Notes: a model not told the origin generated them from the letters alone. 64,000 bases of DNA from Ostreococcus mediterraneus (GCA_012295225.1 WMKK01000001.1:62001-126000); one strand, 5' to 3'. Positions 1 to 9,890 are shown, numbered from the stretch's first letter. A program made the numbers and translations.

Positions 1-257
1 GCGAGTGTCGCGACAGACGGGCGGTTTTGAAATGTTCATTTCAAAATCGCGCCTCTCGCGATGCATACATACACCCGCACGTGTGGTTCGACTCCATAGC
101 GATTGTATGCGTCCACTACGACACAACCGCCTCCGTGTGTCGAACACACACCATCATTCGTGTGTATTAGAGGGTATAGAGTCACAGTACACAATGTATC
201 GTCCCAACACCATGCCGGCCGGCGTCGCGCAGCCGCGCGTCAGACGCGCGCGCTGCG

Positions 258-3200
258 ATGCCGTCGTCGGCCGGCGACGACGACGCCGTCGACGACGATG
301 CGAAGCGCCGCAGCAGTGGACGCGATGACGCGAGCGTTGCCGTCGTCGATGACGTCTACAGCGTCGGCGGTGACAGCGCGGTGCCGCGCTGGGACAAGGC
401 GTCGCTCGAAGGCTCGCACGACTCGGTCGCCGCGCGCGTGGCTTCGCGCGTGCACCAAGCGTCGGCGCTGGCGGAATTGAAGCGCAAAGAGAAGCTCGAT
501 GCAGTGCGGGTGTCTATTGTGCAGGCACATAAAGCCACGGCGGTGTTGGTGGAGGATAAGGTGGATAATTATGCGTTGGAAGAGACGCAGATTATGAGCG
601 ATGGGACGTCGGGGGCGTGCGCGTGGCTGTTGACGTGCGCGATGATTGAAGGCGCGAGCGCGAGTGAGGTGAAGCCCATGTTTGATGATTTAGTGAAGAT
701 GGAGTGTGATTTAAATGCCAGAGGGAATAGGATTCAGCATGGGAAAGGGATCACGCCTTTGACGTTGTTGTGTTCGATGCTCGAGAAGCGACGGGTGTCG
801 CCAGAGGAGCAGCGCGTGCGCGACCGGTTGGACATGGAGGTCGAACAGCAGCATGCAGATGCGATAAGGGAGATGGAGGTGCAAGGTGCATTGTATGTAG
901 AAGCGATCGAAGCTATTCGATCGCAGATGAAGGATCGCGAGGAACACTTTACACAAACTTCAACTGCAATTGTGGATTTTGCGACTGCGTTGTTAGCCGC
1001 CGGCGCGAGCCCAGATGGGACGTCTCGTATGCGTCCAGAGACGAATGCAATTGCGGATAGCCGTATCGCACCGTATATGGGAATTTCAGGTACAGAAGGG
1101 TCTCCACTATTTTATTGCGCACTGGCGGTGATTTCTGGAGCCGGTGATGAAGTGCTCGAGCTTGCGTCTCGGTTGATTGTGGCTGGAGCGAGCGCAAATA
1201 CAAGCTGTTCGCGCCCAGGTCCACAAACGTGCTGTGGCACCTACCTCACTCCACTCAACGTGTTATGCGCCGCTTTAGAGTCAAGTCAAGCGTACGACAT
1301 GTCTTTCACGCACAAGGCTAGGATTGCCAAGCTCGGTGCCATGATTGTCAAAGGGTGTGGCGACATAAATTTCACGCTTGAATCGTCGTTTTCACATCGA
1401 CCATCATCAGCAGAACTTGAGTCGCGCAGAATAGCACCGGTCGAAGTGCACACCGACTTCAAAGGTCCAGCCATATTCATACTAGCATGCGCCATTGCAG
1501 AAGGCGCTGGACCACCAGCGGTAGCACTCATGGATATCATTATCGCCCGCATGAAGAAAATTCCTGATATTAGCGGCAGCCGTCCGCATCATGGACGAAA
1601 ACTTCCGTTGCTCACGATGGTTATCGATGCTATAGATGCGTCAACGGCGTTTACGTCTACAGGATTTTTAGAAACTGCATCCTGGTGGCCCGATGCGACG
1701 AGAAAAATGGGCGTGTCTGATACAGGGAGCATGCTGGGATCAGATTTGGTGAGTGGCGGCGGTAAGCGTCGACTGGCGAGCGTCGAAGAGGACGACGTGC
1801 GCAGTATTTCGAGCTTTTTACCTGACATCAATGATGCAGCATTTGACGGTCAAGGGGCAATCGCTCGTAAAGAGCAAGCTGAAAGAGATAGATTGCAAAA
1901 TCTTCAGAAAACGCAAAGTGAAATTGCTGCAGAAGAAGCACGCGATTTGAAGGCTCAGGAGATCGCCTATCGTATCGCTCAGGCAGAAAAACAAGCAAAT
2001 CAACGAGCGAATAATGATGACGAAAGTGAAGAAGATCATGAAACCTCGGACGACGATGGCGATACAGAATCAATTCTTGCGAAGAAGGGTGCGACACAGT
2101 ATACGGATGAAGATGGTCAAACGTATGTCGTCGGTTTCACAGAGGAGATGCTGAAAACCGTGTCAGGGGCGTTTGGAAAATATACCAGTACGGAAGAGTA
2201 CGAGCGGAAGCGTGTTGCGGCCGAAATCGAGCGCATTGAAAAGTGGCAACAAATGATAGAATCTGCAAAGCGCGCTACTTTTGCCTACATTGACCATTCC
2301 GCGAAGGAGTTGGCTGAAATTCAGCATGAGATGGGCCTCGCGGACACGGAAGGAGACCACGCGATGACATTCGCTAGACCCAGGCAGGCGAAACTAGATT
2401 GCATTGATCTCGCGACACAGCTCTTGAATCACGGTGCGAACCCAAATATGAAAATGCAGCTTGCACGAGAGTACAGTCACCAATGTGCCGATATTTTCAC
2501 CACACCGCTGAATATGGTCGCTGGGTACATCTCAAGAGGCATGATTGAAGTTTACAATCTTTTCAACTTGCTCCTTGAAAAGAACGCCGACGTCAACACT
2601 CGAGGTCTCGGACCTTATCCGATATCTTGTACACCGCTTTTTGCGGTCGCACTGGCAATTTTCAACGGAGTGGAGGGCGCAGATGATATTTTTGAGGACC
2701 TTTTGAGGAGAAACGTGACCGTCGATAGAAAAGCTTTGTTTCCCGGCGATAGCTCGAGCACCGCACTGATTCAGCTCATACACGCGTTGCGTGCGGGACG
2801 AATGAATCGTAAACGTATTCTGCAGCTGCTTAAAATGTTACTCAAGGAAAAGGGTGCCGATCCCAACCTTTGCTGCAGAGAAATGTATCATGAAGAAATC
2901 CCCGCCCCATACCTGGAAGCGCTCAAGCTCACAAACACAAACGTTACACCAGTGACATACATCATGACGCAGGAACCAAGTTTGCAGCAGCATCGCGCGG
3001 TGGAAAATGCAGAACTCGCGTCACTTGTGCATCGCACTCGTGATCAACACGCCGACCTTGTGCCTAGCGCCCCTGGTGAACACGAGGATCTGACGGATGG
3101 CGAACTTGGCAAGTTGGAGTTTGCTAAACTTTTCGATGAAATCAGCAAGTTGAAGGAAATTCAAGAAACGGGCATTGACGACGTAGAGTCGGTTAAGTCA

Positions 3201-5864
3201 TCTATGTTTGGAACTGTGGCGAACTTTGATTTTGGAGCACCTTTTCCGTCACTTCCGCCTCGCTCTGGGGCGTGCGAATATCCACCTCTTTTTTGGGTTA
3301 TCGAGGCAGCGGCCAAAGAAGGACACAAAGAAGCGCTCGAATTACTCAAACTTCTTTTAGACTTGGGAGCGGCGGTGAGTACGTCAATCGATAGAAATAA
3401 TCACTCTTGGATTGAGGGCTCTCTTGTCGCCATGGCTGTAACGGCGGCAATCGAAGCCGCGGCTCCGCTACCTCCGCCCGACGAAGGCATTGACTACGAG
3501 CAGCTGAATGTAGGTGAAGTTCTTCTCAGATTAAATCAAGCGGCGAAGCAATCAGATACAGAAGAAATAGTTAAACCGGATATGCAGTTGCCAGAATCCA
3601 TGCATCACAAAGCTGAAGATGAACAAGGTGCTCTCGGAAACGTGAAGGTGAAGCATAATTTGAATGGCGAGCTCACGTGGGGCGAAGGCGCGCGTGTAGA
3701 AGTTACTGGCGGCGAGCACGATAATATGGAACGTGGCGCTATCCTTGACAGACTACGTCCACCTCGAGCTGACAATCAACGATACTTTGTCGATGAAGGA
3801 AACGACGTTTCATCTAGCGCGGTTGAAAAACTCAAACTCGAGATGAATACTCGGGATAGGGTGATTCGTCCTGAAGGGTCTCGGTTTGGTCATTCGCACG
3901 TCGCCGCTCGTCGAGATATTCCAGGACTCGTGCGTACAACTGCAGTCGTGCACACATCCATGGAAAATAGAGCGTTGGAAATCACGCGAAGAGAAAATAA
4001 ACGTAGAGAGGATGAGATTAGGCAGAAGGCATTGAATGTCGGGAACAATGTAGTGGTAGATTCAGTCTTGAGCGCCGACGGAAGGTCGAGTGGTGATGAC
4101 ACAGATGCGGAAAACGAAGCCGTTGAATATCAAGCTATGGATACTAAAGCCCTCGACTGGGACATTGCGGAGAAGGAAGAAAAGCTGCAAGCCGTAGCGG
4201 GGAAGATTTCCATAGTTCCCAAAGCACTCGAAGTGGTAACTGCTGGAGCCATGATTCCAATGGTGTCCGTGCATGGTGATTCTGAAAACAGCGACGACGC
4301 GAACGCATCAGAGTTCATGTACGAAGACTCGAAGAGCGCTGAAGACGATACAAAGATGGATCAGTTGTACGAAGACGTTGACGAGTTGGGTGCGCCGAGC
4401 GAAGTTGGCGATGACAACGTAAAAGTTGATCGAGCAAAAGTCCCAGAGTATGTGTCGAACGAACAAGTTACACGCGAAGAACTTGAGCTTCGATACGCTT
4501 CTAGAGTCAAAACAACGATGGCTGTCGCTGCAGAAATCATTGAACGCTGTAGCGAGCAGGATATCAATCAGTTTGCGAGAAATCCACTTCTCGCAGAGTA
4601 TGGTGTTGGTCTCGTTCCTTACGAATACACGCCGCTTTTTGCCGCCTTGTATGGTGCGGCGACGGCAAAGTCTCAAGAACAACTCGCTACGGGTATTGTC
4701 CTTGCCAAAATGTGCATCAACAAAGGCGCGCGCATAGACAGAGTAGGCTTACACTCTATGCTCGCTGCAGACGTCAACTTGAATATGCGTCAGCAGTTGA
4801 GAGCACATCGCGTCGCGAGATATAGAGAGTTGCGAACACGATATGTCGACGAGGGTGACAATTCGGCTTTACATGAAAACTTGGATGATAATTTCGTGCC
4901 AAAGGCTGAAAAGTCAGTCAAGCTCCGAAGTTATCCGCTCATGTGGGCTGTGACGGCGGCCATACGAGCCGACTCTAGAAAACTTGGCTGTGAGCAGCTT
5001 GTTCGTCACATGCTCATGGAAGGTGCGGATCCGACTTCAATCTCACTGCAGCCTGTGCATGGTCCACAAGGCGTAAACATGCGCGCGCTTCACGGGCAAG
5101 TACTTTATTTATGGGGTACAGCTGAGGACCTCTTTCGCGTCTCGCAAGCGCGCTATCAAATGGTGATGAGCGTGCGCTTGAACATAGGACGAATGCTCTC
5201 AGAATGCGGCGCACGTTCGACGTATCGGTCACAAACTAACGTACCATATGTAACGAGTCGTGGTGAATCAGCTGGTAAGTGGCTCATTCAAGGATCGTCT
5301 GGATTTGGCATCGTTGCTCCGCCAGACGCGACGCCAAACGCCGAGCGACGATTTGAGACGTCTTTCGACGAAAGAATCACTCGCGCGCTTCACGCAACTG
5401 GTTCACGAAAGCAACATACAACAATCGAATCAGTCGTCGATCGCCGCGCACATGCGGTTGTACACGATCAGGGTGCGGACGAAGCGATAGCGACTTGGAT
5501 GTGGCCCACTCCCGATGAAGCCAAGAGTGCTGCTCCGCCCGAGGATGATTCGAGAATTATAGGTATCCGTCCCGTCCCAGATTACTATCCGAATAAGAAA
5601 CTCGGCGAAATCGAGCTTATCGCTGCAGACCACACTGTCCTTGATGGCGATAAAGATTTTATACCGCCTACAAAGCATTCGTACAGCACCGCTGAGGCGA
5701 TCGACATTGCTGGAAAATCCGATGGTGCGAAGGAAGCTTACATTACTCGTTCCCTTCGACAGATGCAACTCGAAGCGATTCGACACGCATTGAAAGGCGA
5801 CGAGTCAGACGTTCCCCAGAGTATCATCGAAGACACGCTGCTACCTACAAAATTTGTCCGGTAA
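258..5864 (+). CDS. Giant degenerate ankyrin-repeat-like protein (1868 aa)
   Basis: Single open frame from the first ATG in frame. Seen: at least eight copies of a helix-starting motif of the type TPLxxx(A/C), for example TPLTLLC (~165), SPLFYCA (~284), TPLNVLC (~331), TPLNMVA (~748), TPLFAVA (~791), PPLFWVI (~1008), TPLFAAL (~1458) and YPLMWAV (~1558). They are often preceded by LLxxGAxxN-like strings such as LLNHGANPN and LLEKNADVN. This is the ankyrin pattern, but the units are far apart and the intervening segments are acidic or helical. Residues ~535-590 and ~650-690 look coiled-coil. There is no signal peptide, enzyme motif or clear membrane segment. Function is unknown; a large scaffold is an inference. 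Third-position GC looks lower than in neighbouring genes. Confidence is high that it is a gene and moderate for ankyrin kinship. Confidence 0.8.
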   Translation: MPSSAGDDDAVDDDAKRRSSGRDDASVAVVDDVYSVGGDSAVPRWDKASLEGSHDSVAARVASRVHQASALAELKRKEKLDAVRVSIVQAHKATAVLVEDKVDNYALEETQIMSDGTSGACAWLLTCAMIEGASASEVKPMFDDLVKMECDLNARGNRIQHGKGITPLTLLCSMLEKRRVSPEEQRVRDRLDMEVEQQHADAIREMEVQGALYVEAIEAIRSQMKDREEHFTQTSTAIVDFATALLAAGASPDGTSRMRPETNAIADSRIAPYMGISGTEGSPLFYCALAVISGAGDEVLELASRLIVAGASANTSCSRPGPQTCCGTYLTPLNVLCAALESSQAYDMSFTHKARIAKLGAMIVKGCGDINFTLESSFSHRPSSAELESRRIAPVEVHTDFKGPAIFILACAIAEGAGPPAVALMDIIIARMKKIPDISGSRPHHGRKLPLLTMVIDAIDASTAFTSTGFLETASWWPDATRKMGVSDTGSMLGSDLVSGGGKRRLASVEEDDVRSISSFLPDINDAAFDGQGAIARKEQAERDRLQNLQKTQSEIAAEEARDLKAQEIAYRIAQAEKQANQRANNDDESEEDHETSDDDGDTESILAKKGATQYTDEDGQTYVVGFTEEMLKTVSGAFGKYTSTEEYERKRVAAEIERIEKWQQMIESAKRATFAYIDHSAKELAEIQHEMGLADTEGDHAMTFARPRQAKLDCIDLATQLLNHGANPNMKMQLAREYSHQCADIFTTPLNMVAGYISRGMIEVYNLFNLLLEKNADVNTRGLGPYPISCTPLFAVALAIFNGVEGADDIFEDLLRRNVTVDRKALFPGDSSSTALIQLIHALRAGRMNRKRILQLLKMLLKEKGADPNLCCREMYHEEIPAPYLEALKLTNTNVTPVTYIMTQEPSLQQHRAVENAELASLVHRTRDQHADLVPSAPGEHEDLTDGELGKLEFAKLFDEISKLKEIQETGIDDVESVKSSMFGTVANFDFGAPFPSLPPRSGACEYPPLFWVIEAAAKEGHKEALELLKLLLDLGAAVSTSIDRNNHSWIEGSLVAMAVTAAIEAAAPLPPPDEGIDYEQLNVGEVLLRLNQAAKQSDTEEIVKPDMQLPESMHHKAEDEQGALGNVKVKHNLNGELTWGEGARVEVTGGEHDNMERGAILDRLRPPRADNQRYFVDEGNDVSSSAVEKLKLEMNTRDRVIRPEGSRFGHSHVAARRDIPGLVRTTAVVHTSMENRALEITRRENKRREDEIRQKALNVGNNVVVDSVLSADGRSSGDDTDAENEAVEYQAMDTKALDWDIAEKEEKLQAVAGKISIVPKALEVVTAGAMIPMVSVHGDSENSDDANASEFMYEDSKSAEDDTKMDQLYEDVDELGAPSEVGDDNVKVDRAKVPEYVSNEQVTREELELRYASRVKTTMAVAAEIIERCSEQDINQFARNPLLAEYGVGLVPYEYTPLFAALYGAATAKSQEQLATGIVLAKMCINKGARIDRVGLHSMLAADVNLNMRQQLRAHRVARYRELRTRYVDEGDNSALHENLDDNFVPKAEKSVKLRSYPLMWAVTAAIRADSRKLGCEQLVRHMLMEGADPTSISLQPVHGPQGVNMRALHGQVLYLWGTAEDLFRVSQARYQMVMSVRLNIGRMLSECGARSTYRSQTNVPYVTSRGESAGKWLIQGSSGFGIVAPPDATPNAERRFETSFDERITRALHATGSRKQHTTIESVVDRRAHAVVHDQGADEAIATWMWPTPDEAKSAAPPEDDSRIIGIRPVPDYYPNKKLGEIELIAADHTVLDGDKDFIPPTKHSYSTAEAIDIAGKSDGAKEAYITRSLRQMQLEAIRHALKGDESDVPQSIIEDTLLPTKFVR

Positions 5865-5966
5865 AACAAGGTGTTAACGGTACTTGTGTACCGGTATGAG
5901 TTAAAAAAAATGTACATATCAAAGTTGTTTCTAAGATCTCATCTCGTCCTATACAATCAACATAAA

Positions 5967-6983
5967 CTATTGATGAGCATGACGATAACGAGAGTTATCC
6001 TCGCTTTGGATCCTTGAAAATATCGTTGACTTGGCCGGCTGTGCAGCTCCGTCGCCGCGCTCGTTCATTTTATCGCGCGCCGTCTTGTTCTGACGCTTCC
6101 CAAAAAATTTCCGCAAAGTCTGAGGAAATCTAGCAAAGAATCTAGATCGCTGTCGTGTTCTGGCATCACTCAAGTCAATGACATCAGAATTTCCTCCTCG
6201 TCTGTACTTGCTCTTGAGCGTGTTCCCCTTCCTACCACGTTTCCGTCCCTCTTTCGCGTCGTTGGCTTCCTCGACGGCGTCTAAAGACCCATACAATTCA
6301 TCAAGTTCCCAAGTCCCCGTTTCAAGCATGATGTCCGCCATGTCGTTCTCACTATGTGCTCTATTCCTATCGTAATCAGCGCAAGGCTTGACAAATGGTG
6401 CGAAATCCTCGTGCAAATGGCGCACCAACGTGGTGTGAAAGAGCTCTTTTGAGCAAATCTTTGGTATCCGGTCGTCGATGACACCCTCTATAAGCGCGGG
6501 CAAAACAACTTGCAACTCGGTAGTATACATGACGATCGGAACACGCCGACACTTCGGCTTTCTCTTTCCTTCGATGGTCAAAGTAGACTCTGCGCTTTGC
6601 GATGAAGCATTCGAACCTTCGCCGGCGCTTTCGCGCTTGAATTCTTCGCCCAAATTCATCTCCTCCAGCGCGCGTATATACCTCGACGCCGTTACACCAT
6701 CAACATTTGGCATGTTAAAATCCATCACAACCATCGCAAGCTTCTCATCCGGCTCTTTCGCTCGCAACTCCTTATACTTTTGTACGCCTTCTCGCCCATC
6801 ATTCGCCGTCACCACGCGCGCCGACGTAAACAACGCGCGCACCACGCGCGAGACAATTTTCAAATTAAAATCCGAATCATCCACAATCAACACCGTCGGC
6901 GGCACGCTCCTGCGCGATGCCGCGCTCGCCCCATCCACCTGGGCGAAATCCGGCATCGACGCCGCGCGCCGCATCGCGCTCAT
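5967..6983 (-). CDS. Response-regulator receiver-domain protein (338 aa)
   Basis: A receiver (REC) domain covers residues ~30-195. The acidic pair D35-D36 (VLIVDDSDF), the phospho-acceptor D88 (MVVMDFNMPNVDG), T154/T155 (VMYTTE) and K175 (RIPKICSK) are all present, so it should be competent to accept phosphate from a histidine kinase or phosphotransfer protein. A Ser/Glu-rich insert of about 35 residues lies between the D88 and Thr segments, making the domain longer than usual. The C-terminal third is basic (GRKRGRKG, ARTRQRSRFF) with no recognisable output domain such as GARP/Myb, so the output is unknown. The start is the first ATG; a second Met lies three residues on. Its upstream side faces the CGA-rich spacer. 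Confidence 0.85.
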   Translation of the reverse strand: MSAMRRAASMPDFAQVDGASAASRRSVPPTVLIVDDSDFNLKIVSRVVRALFTSARVVTANDGREGVQKYKELRAKEPDEKLAMVVMDFNMPNVDGVTASRYIRALEEMNLGEEFKRESAGEGSNASSQSAESTLTIEGKRKPKCRRVPIVMYTTELQVVLPALIEGVIDDRIPKICSKELFHTTLVRHLHEDFAPFVKPCADYDRNRAHSENDMADIMLETGTWELDELYGSLDAVEEANDAKEGRKRGRKGNTLKSKYRRGGNSDVIDLSDARTRQRSRFFARFPQTLRKFFGKRQNKTARDKMNERGDGAAQPAKSTIFSRIQSEDNSRYRHAHQ

Positions 6984-7150
6984 CCGACGTCGCCTCGACC
7001 CTCAGAGCGAATATCCGCGCGCTGGATCTGGGCAATCTCGGGACACACACCCCCCCTCCACGTCCTCGAGTCGTGACCAGGGAAAATCACCCAACCGCAC
7101 GACACGACCGAACGCGCGCGTCGCCCCCCCGCGCGCGCCACCACCACCAC

Positions 7151-7184
<34 letters not shown>

Positions 7185-7747
7185 TGCGCTATCCTCAACG
7201 CTCCACGCGATCCTCAACGCGCGCGCGATCCTCGACGCACCGACCACGCGCTGTGCGGTTGAAATCCAACGCGCGCACGCGCGCGCCGTCCACGTGGACC
7301 GACGACGCGAATGGACGCGCGCGCACCCACCCCGGTGGTTCGCGCCGTCGCCCCGTGCGCCGTCGCCGCGTCGCGCCGTCGCGCCGTCGCGTACCGCGCA
7401 CGCACCGCGCGCGCACGCACGAGGACACGCACGCGTCGCGTCCGTCCGTTCGCGTTCGCGTTCGCGGCGCCGAGAGCCGAGACGTCGCGCGCGCGCGGGC
7501 GACGACGACGACGACGACGCCGAATGTCCGATGACGATGACGACGCCGAATGTCCGATGACGACGACGACGACGACGTCGAATGTCCGAGTGATCCACGC
7601 CCCCCCCGAGAGGGGGCTTGCGCGCGCCGGTCGCACTCGATGGCGCGCGCGGCGATGGCGATGACGTCGCGAAGCGCGGTGTTCGCGCACGGACGCGCGA
7701 TGATGACGATGCGAACGACGACGACGACGACGATGCGTCGAAGTGCG
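6984..7747. repeat. GC-rich low-complexity spacer with CGA tracts
   Basis: No convincing gene. It holds a (CGA)n run at 7151-7182, more GAC/GACGAC tracts, and three copies of the 11-mer CGAATGTCCGA at 7521, 7547 and 7579 embedded in GAC repeats. Long frames on both strands here encode only Arg-, Asp-, Ser- or Val-rich simple sequence, as expected from trinucleotide repeats. It separates the divergent starts of the response regulator and SelW, so it probably contains both promoters. A TGACCAGG-type motif sits at 7072-7081. Confidence 0.6.
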
Positions 7748-8288
7748 ATGACGATGGCGGCGATTCCGGTGCACATCGAGGTACGGCTGAGGACGGAGCG
7801 ATGGGTTGGGACGATGACGACGACGACGATGATGATGTGTCCCGATAACGACCGAGCGCGAATCGATTCGATTCGATTCGATTCGTTTCGATTCGATTCG
7901 AAACGTCGGGGTGACTGACGCGTTGGTGTTGTTTCGCGCGAGGTAGTATTGTGAAAAGTGAAACTACGCGCCTCGGGTGAAGATGCTCGTCGATAAGACG
8001 GAGGCGGAATGCCCGGGGAAGTTTTCATTCACGTACAACGACGTCGAGGTGCTCAAAGCCACGGTGCCCGCGGGGCAAGGTTGGGCGATTGAGAACCAGG
8101 CTGAGAAGCCTATTCCTGGTGGGGAGAATGCGCTTTGGCGTAAGGGCTCGTTTGAGGTGTTGCGCCTCGATACGAAGGAGCTCTTGTATTCCAAAAAGGC
8201 GACGGGCGAGCACTTGGTCGACGGGAAGGGCGGGCCAGAGGGCAAGCTCGGCAAGTTTATCACCGAAGTCATGGTGGCTGCGGTTTAA
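7748..8288 (+). CDS. SELENOW: Selenoprotein W (two exons, in-frame TGA = Sec)
   Basis: Exon 1 is 7748-7780 (a second ATG at 7754) and exon 2 is 7947-8288. The intron 7781-7946 begins GTACGG, ends GGTAG, and has CTGAC at 7915. Splicing joins residues MAAIPVHIE to YCEK-TGA-NYAPRVKML, giving Y-C-x-x-U-x-Y followed by ECPGKF. This is the redox motif and downstream PG of the SelW (Rdx) family. The C-terminal half (FEVLRLDTKELLYSKK, then a LxKFITEV helix) also matches the family layout. With TGA at 7959-7961 read as selenocysteine the product is about 122-124 aa. Conventional translation could only start downstream of the TGA and would lose the active site. A SECIS element must lie in the 3' region but is not proven. 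SelW is a small thioredoxin-fold redox protein. Confidence 0.85.
7862..7901 (+). repeat. GATTC pentamer repeat inside the SelW intron
   Basis: Six GATTC units plus one GTTTC variant run from about 7865 to 7899, just upstream of the CTGAC branch-point-like motif at 7915 and the acceptor at 7946. It lies wholly within the inferred intron. Confidence 0.8.
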
Positions 8289-8597
8289 ATCGTCCGATCG
8301 TGGCGATTGGGACCGACAGTGGTATCGTTATGCGATGGATGAGACGTGCTTTTATATATATGTATAAGGCGTCACGAATGGTGTTCAAATGTACGTGAAC
8401 GACTCTTCGTGACGCGTCGCGGCGAACGCGTGACGGGGGCGCGTCTGAAAGTTTTCGGTGGCGAATGCGCGCCGACGGATGCCTCCTTGATTACGCCGCG
8501 AGCGTCGAATGTGTTCATAAAAAACGATAGGTTATGTATTAAGAAACCAATGTTTGCTTATGATGATTGTTGTACAAGGCGCGCGCGAGCGTCGGCG
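8289..8597. other. SelW 3' region with hairpins; SECIS expected here
   Basis: Convergent spacer between SelW and the flavokinase gene. Two mutually exclusive foldings are visible. One is a perfect 10-bp stem pairing 8369-8378 with 8406-8415 around a 27-nt loop; the loop can form a further 6-bp stem with AA in its apical loop. The other has ATGA at 8339-8342 and GA at 8376-8377 flanking an imperfect ~13-pair helix, but no AA in the apical loop. Neither satisfies every canonical SECIS feature, so the SECIS assignment is tentative. Confidence 0.4.
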
Positions 8598-9890
8598 TTA
8601 CGGAGCGGCGTGCGCGCCGCTCGCCAACGCGTTTCTCGCCAATCCAATATCCGTTTTGATGCGCCCAACGAGTTCGTGTAAGCTCTCAAAACGAATTTCC
8701 GGTCGAATAAAACCGCACACATCCACAGTCATCTCTTCACCGTAAAAATCTGTATCGTATTGCGGCTTTAAATCGCTCGTGCCCATGACGTGGACTTCAA
8801 TAGTCGTGCCGTCGCCGTCCACAAACGTTGGACGCTTGCCCACGTTAAGTACGCATTCACGCCATTCAACGTCACGTTTAAGTTTCGCCCAACCAAAGTA
8901 TACTCCGAGCGGGAGCGTGCTCAAGAACGCTTCTCCTCCGCATAGCTCGGGGTCTAAATTCGCCGTCGGTACGCCCATTTGTTTGCTCCCTCGTCCAAAT
9001 CCGTGCACCACTGGCGCCTCGAGCCGCATGCGTTTCGCAAGACCGAATGTCGGTGGCACAGCAAACACGAGTGGCGCATCGTCGACATCTGCACGCATGG
9101 GCGAACTCGACTCATTCGTCGCATGTATATCCTTCGTCGCGCTCGACGTCGACGCGCCCTGGTCCACGCGAGCGAGTGGCAATTTCCGCACCACGCCCGA
9201 AAAATCAAACTCCTTATCGTTACCATCACCCATAAATCGTTCAGAAATAACCACTCTCGCCCCAGGTTTGCACAGCATTACCACTCGCGTCAACGCCTCA
9301 GCGATGGCGCTCTCGTCGCCCCGGTCGACCAAGTGCGCGTTGAACACCGCGCCATCAAATGGTCCTTGGTACGGCTTTACCCCGCGTAAAGTCTCATCGC
9401 ACATGAATCTTACGCCACGCGCATTTCCTAAAGTGTCTATGCCCATCACGAGCGCCCTATCAATAGTGCTCGCGGCGCGAGCGAGCATCTTCGCCGATGC
9501 ATCCACGCACAACGCCGTACAGGGCGCCGCGCCTTCACGCACGAGCTCCGCGAGAAGCGCTCCGGTTTCCGCCCCAACGACGAGAATCCGCGCGTGACCA
9601 GTGTTTGGGACGTTCAGCGCGCGCGAGATGGCTCTCGCACGCGCGTGTTCGTTGGGAAGCGAACACTCGGTGCACCCGGCAACGGCGTCGTCTCTCGCTA
9701 GCGCGAGCTCAGACTCGGATGGCGGCGCAACTGCACTTCGTACGCGCGAGCGGGACGACGAAGGTGCGTGTGAACGTCTTTTTAATGCGCTTACGACGCA
9801 CGGCGCCGTGGTGAGGGAGTGCGTGTGCATCTCGAGCGTCGCGTTGTGGCGCTCAGAGGTGCTCGTCCTTTTGTTTGTGTCTTCTATCAT
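8598..9890 (-). CDS. Methyltransferase-like domain fused to riboflavin kinase (430 aa)
   Basis: The C-terminal ~150 residues form a riboflavin kinase domain: GFGRGSKQMGVPTANL carries the family's GRGSKxLGxPTANL nucleotide/flavin loop, followed by LGVYFGWAKL, LNVGKRPTF, IEVHVM and DFYGEEM. This enzyme phosphorylates riboflavin to FMN. The N-terminal part (~95-230) has a class I SAM methyltransferase fold pattern: ILVVGAETGALLAELV resembles motif I, ALCVDASAKML motif II, and FDGAVFNAHLV motif IV. The first ~60 residues are Ser/Arg-rich and could be a plastid transit peptide, particularly if translation starts at the second ATG (9830). Plant flavokinase is usually fused to a HAD phosphatase, so this pairing is unusual. 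No internal splice signal is needed; the frame is continuous. Confidence 0.8.
   Translation of the reverse strand: MIEDTNKRTSTSERHNATLEMHTHSLTTAPCVVSALKRRSHAPSSSRSRVRSAVAPPSESELALARDDAVAGCTECSLPNEHARARAISRALNVPNTGHARILVVGAETGALLAELVREGAAPCTALCVDASAKMLARAASTIDRALVMGIDTLGNARGVRFMCDETLRGVKPYQGPFDGAVFNAHLVDRGDESAIAEALTRVVMLCKPGARVVISERFMGDGNDKEFDFSGVVRKLPLARVDQGASTSSATKDIHATNESSSPMRADVDDAPLVFAVPPTFGLAKRMRLEAPVVHGFGRGSKQMGVPTANLDPELCGGEAFLSTLPLGVYFGWAKLKRDVEWRECVLNVGKRPTFVDGDGTTIEVHVMGTSDLKPQYDTDFYGEEMTVDVCGFIRPEIRFESLHELVGRIKTDIGLARNALASGAHAAP

Noticed and set aside
6984-7747. Long Arg/Asp/Ser/Val-rich ORFs on both strands
   Set aside because: They follow from CGA/GAC trinucleotide repeats in all frames and have no domain content.
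7983-8288. Short protein starting at the ATG at 7983
   Set aside because: It would lack the SelW redox motif just upstream. Spliced, Sec-containing SelW explains the sequence better.
8369-8415. Hairpin read as a bacterial-type terminator
   Set aside because: The genome is eukaryotic and there is no T-tract; a SECIS-like role is more relevant to test.
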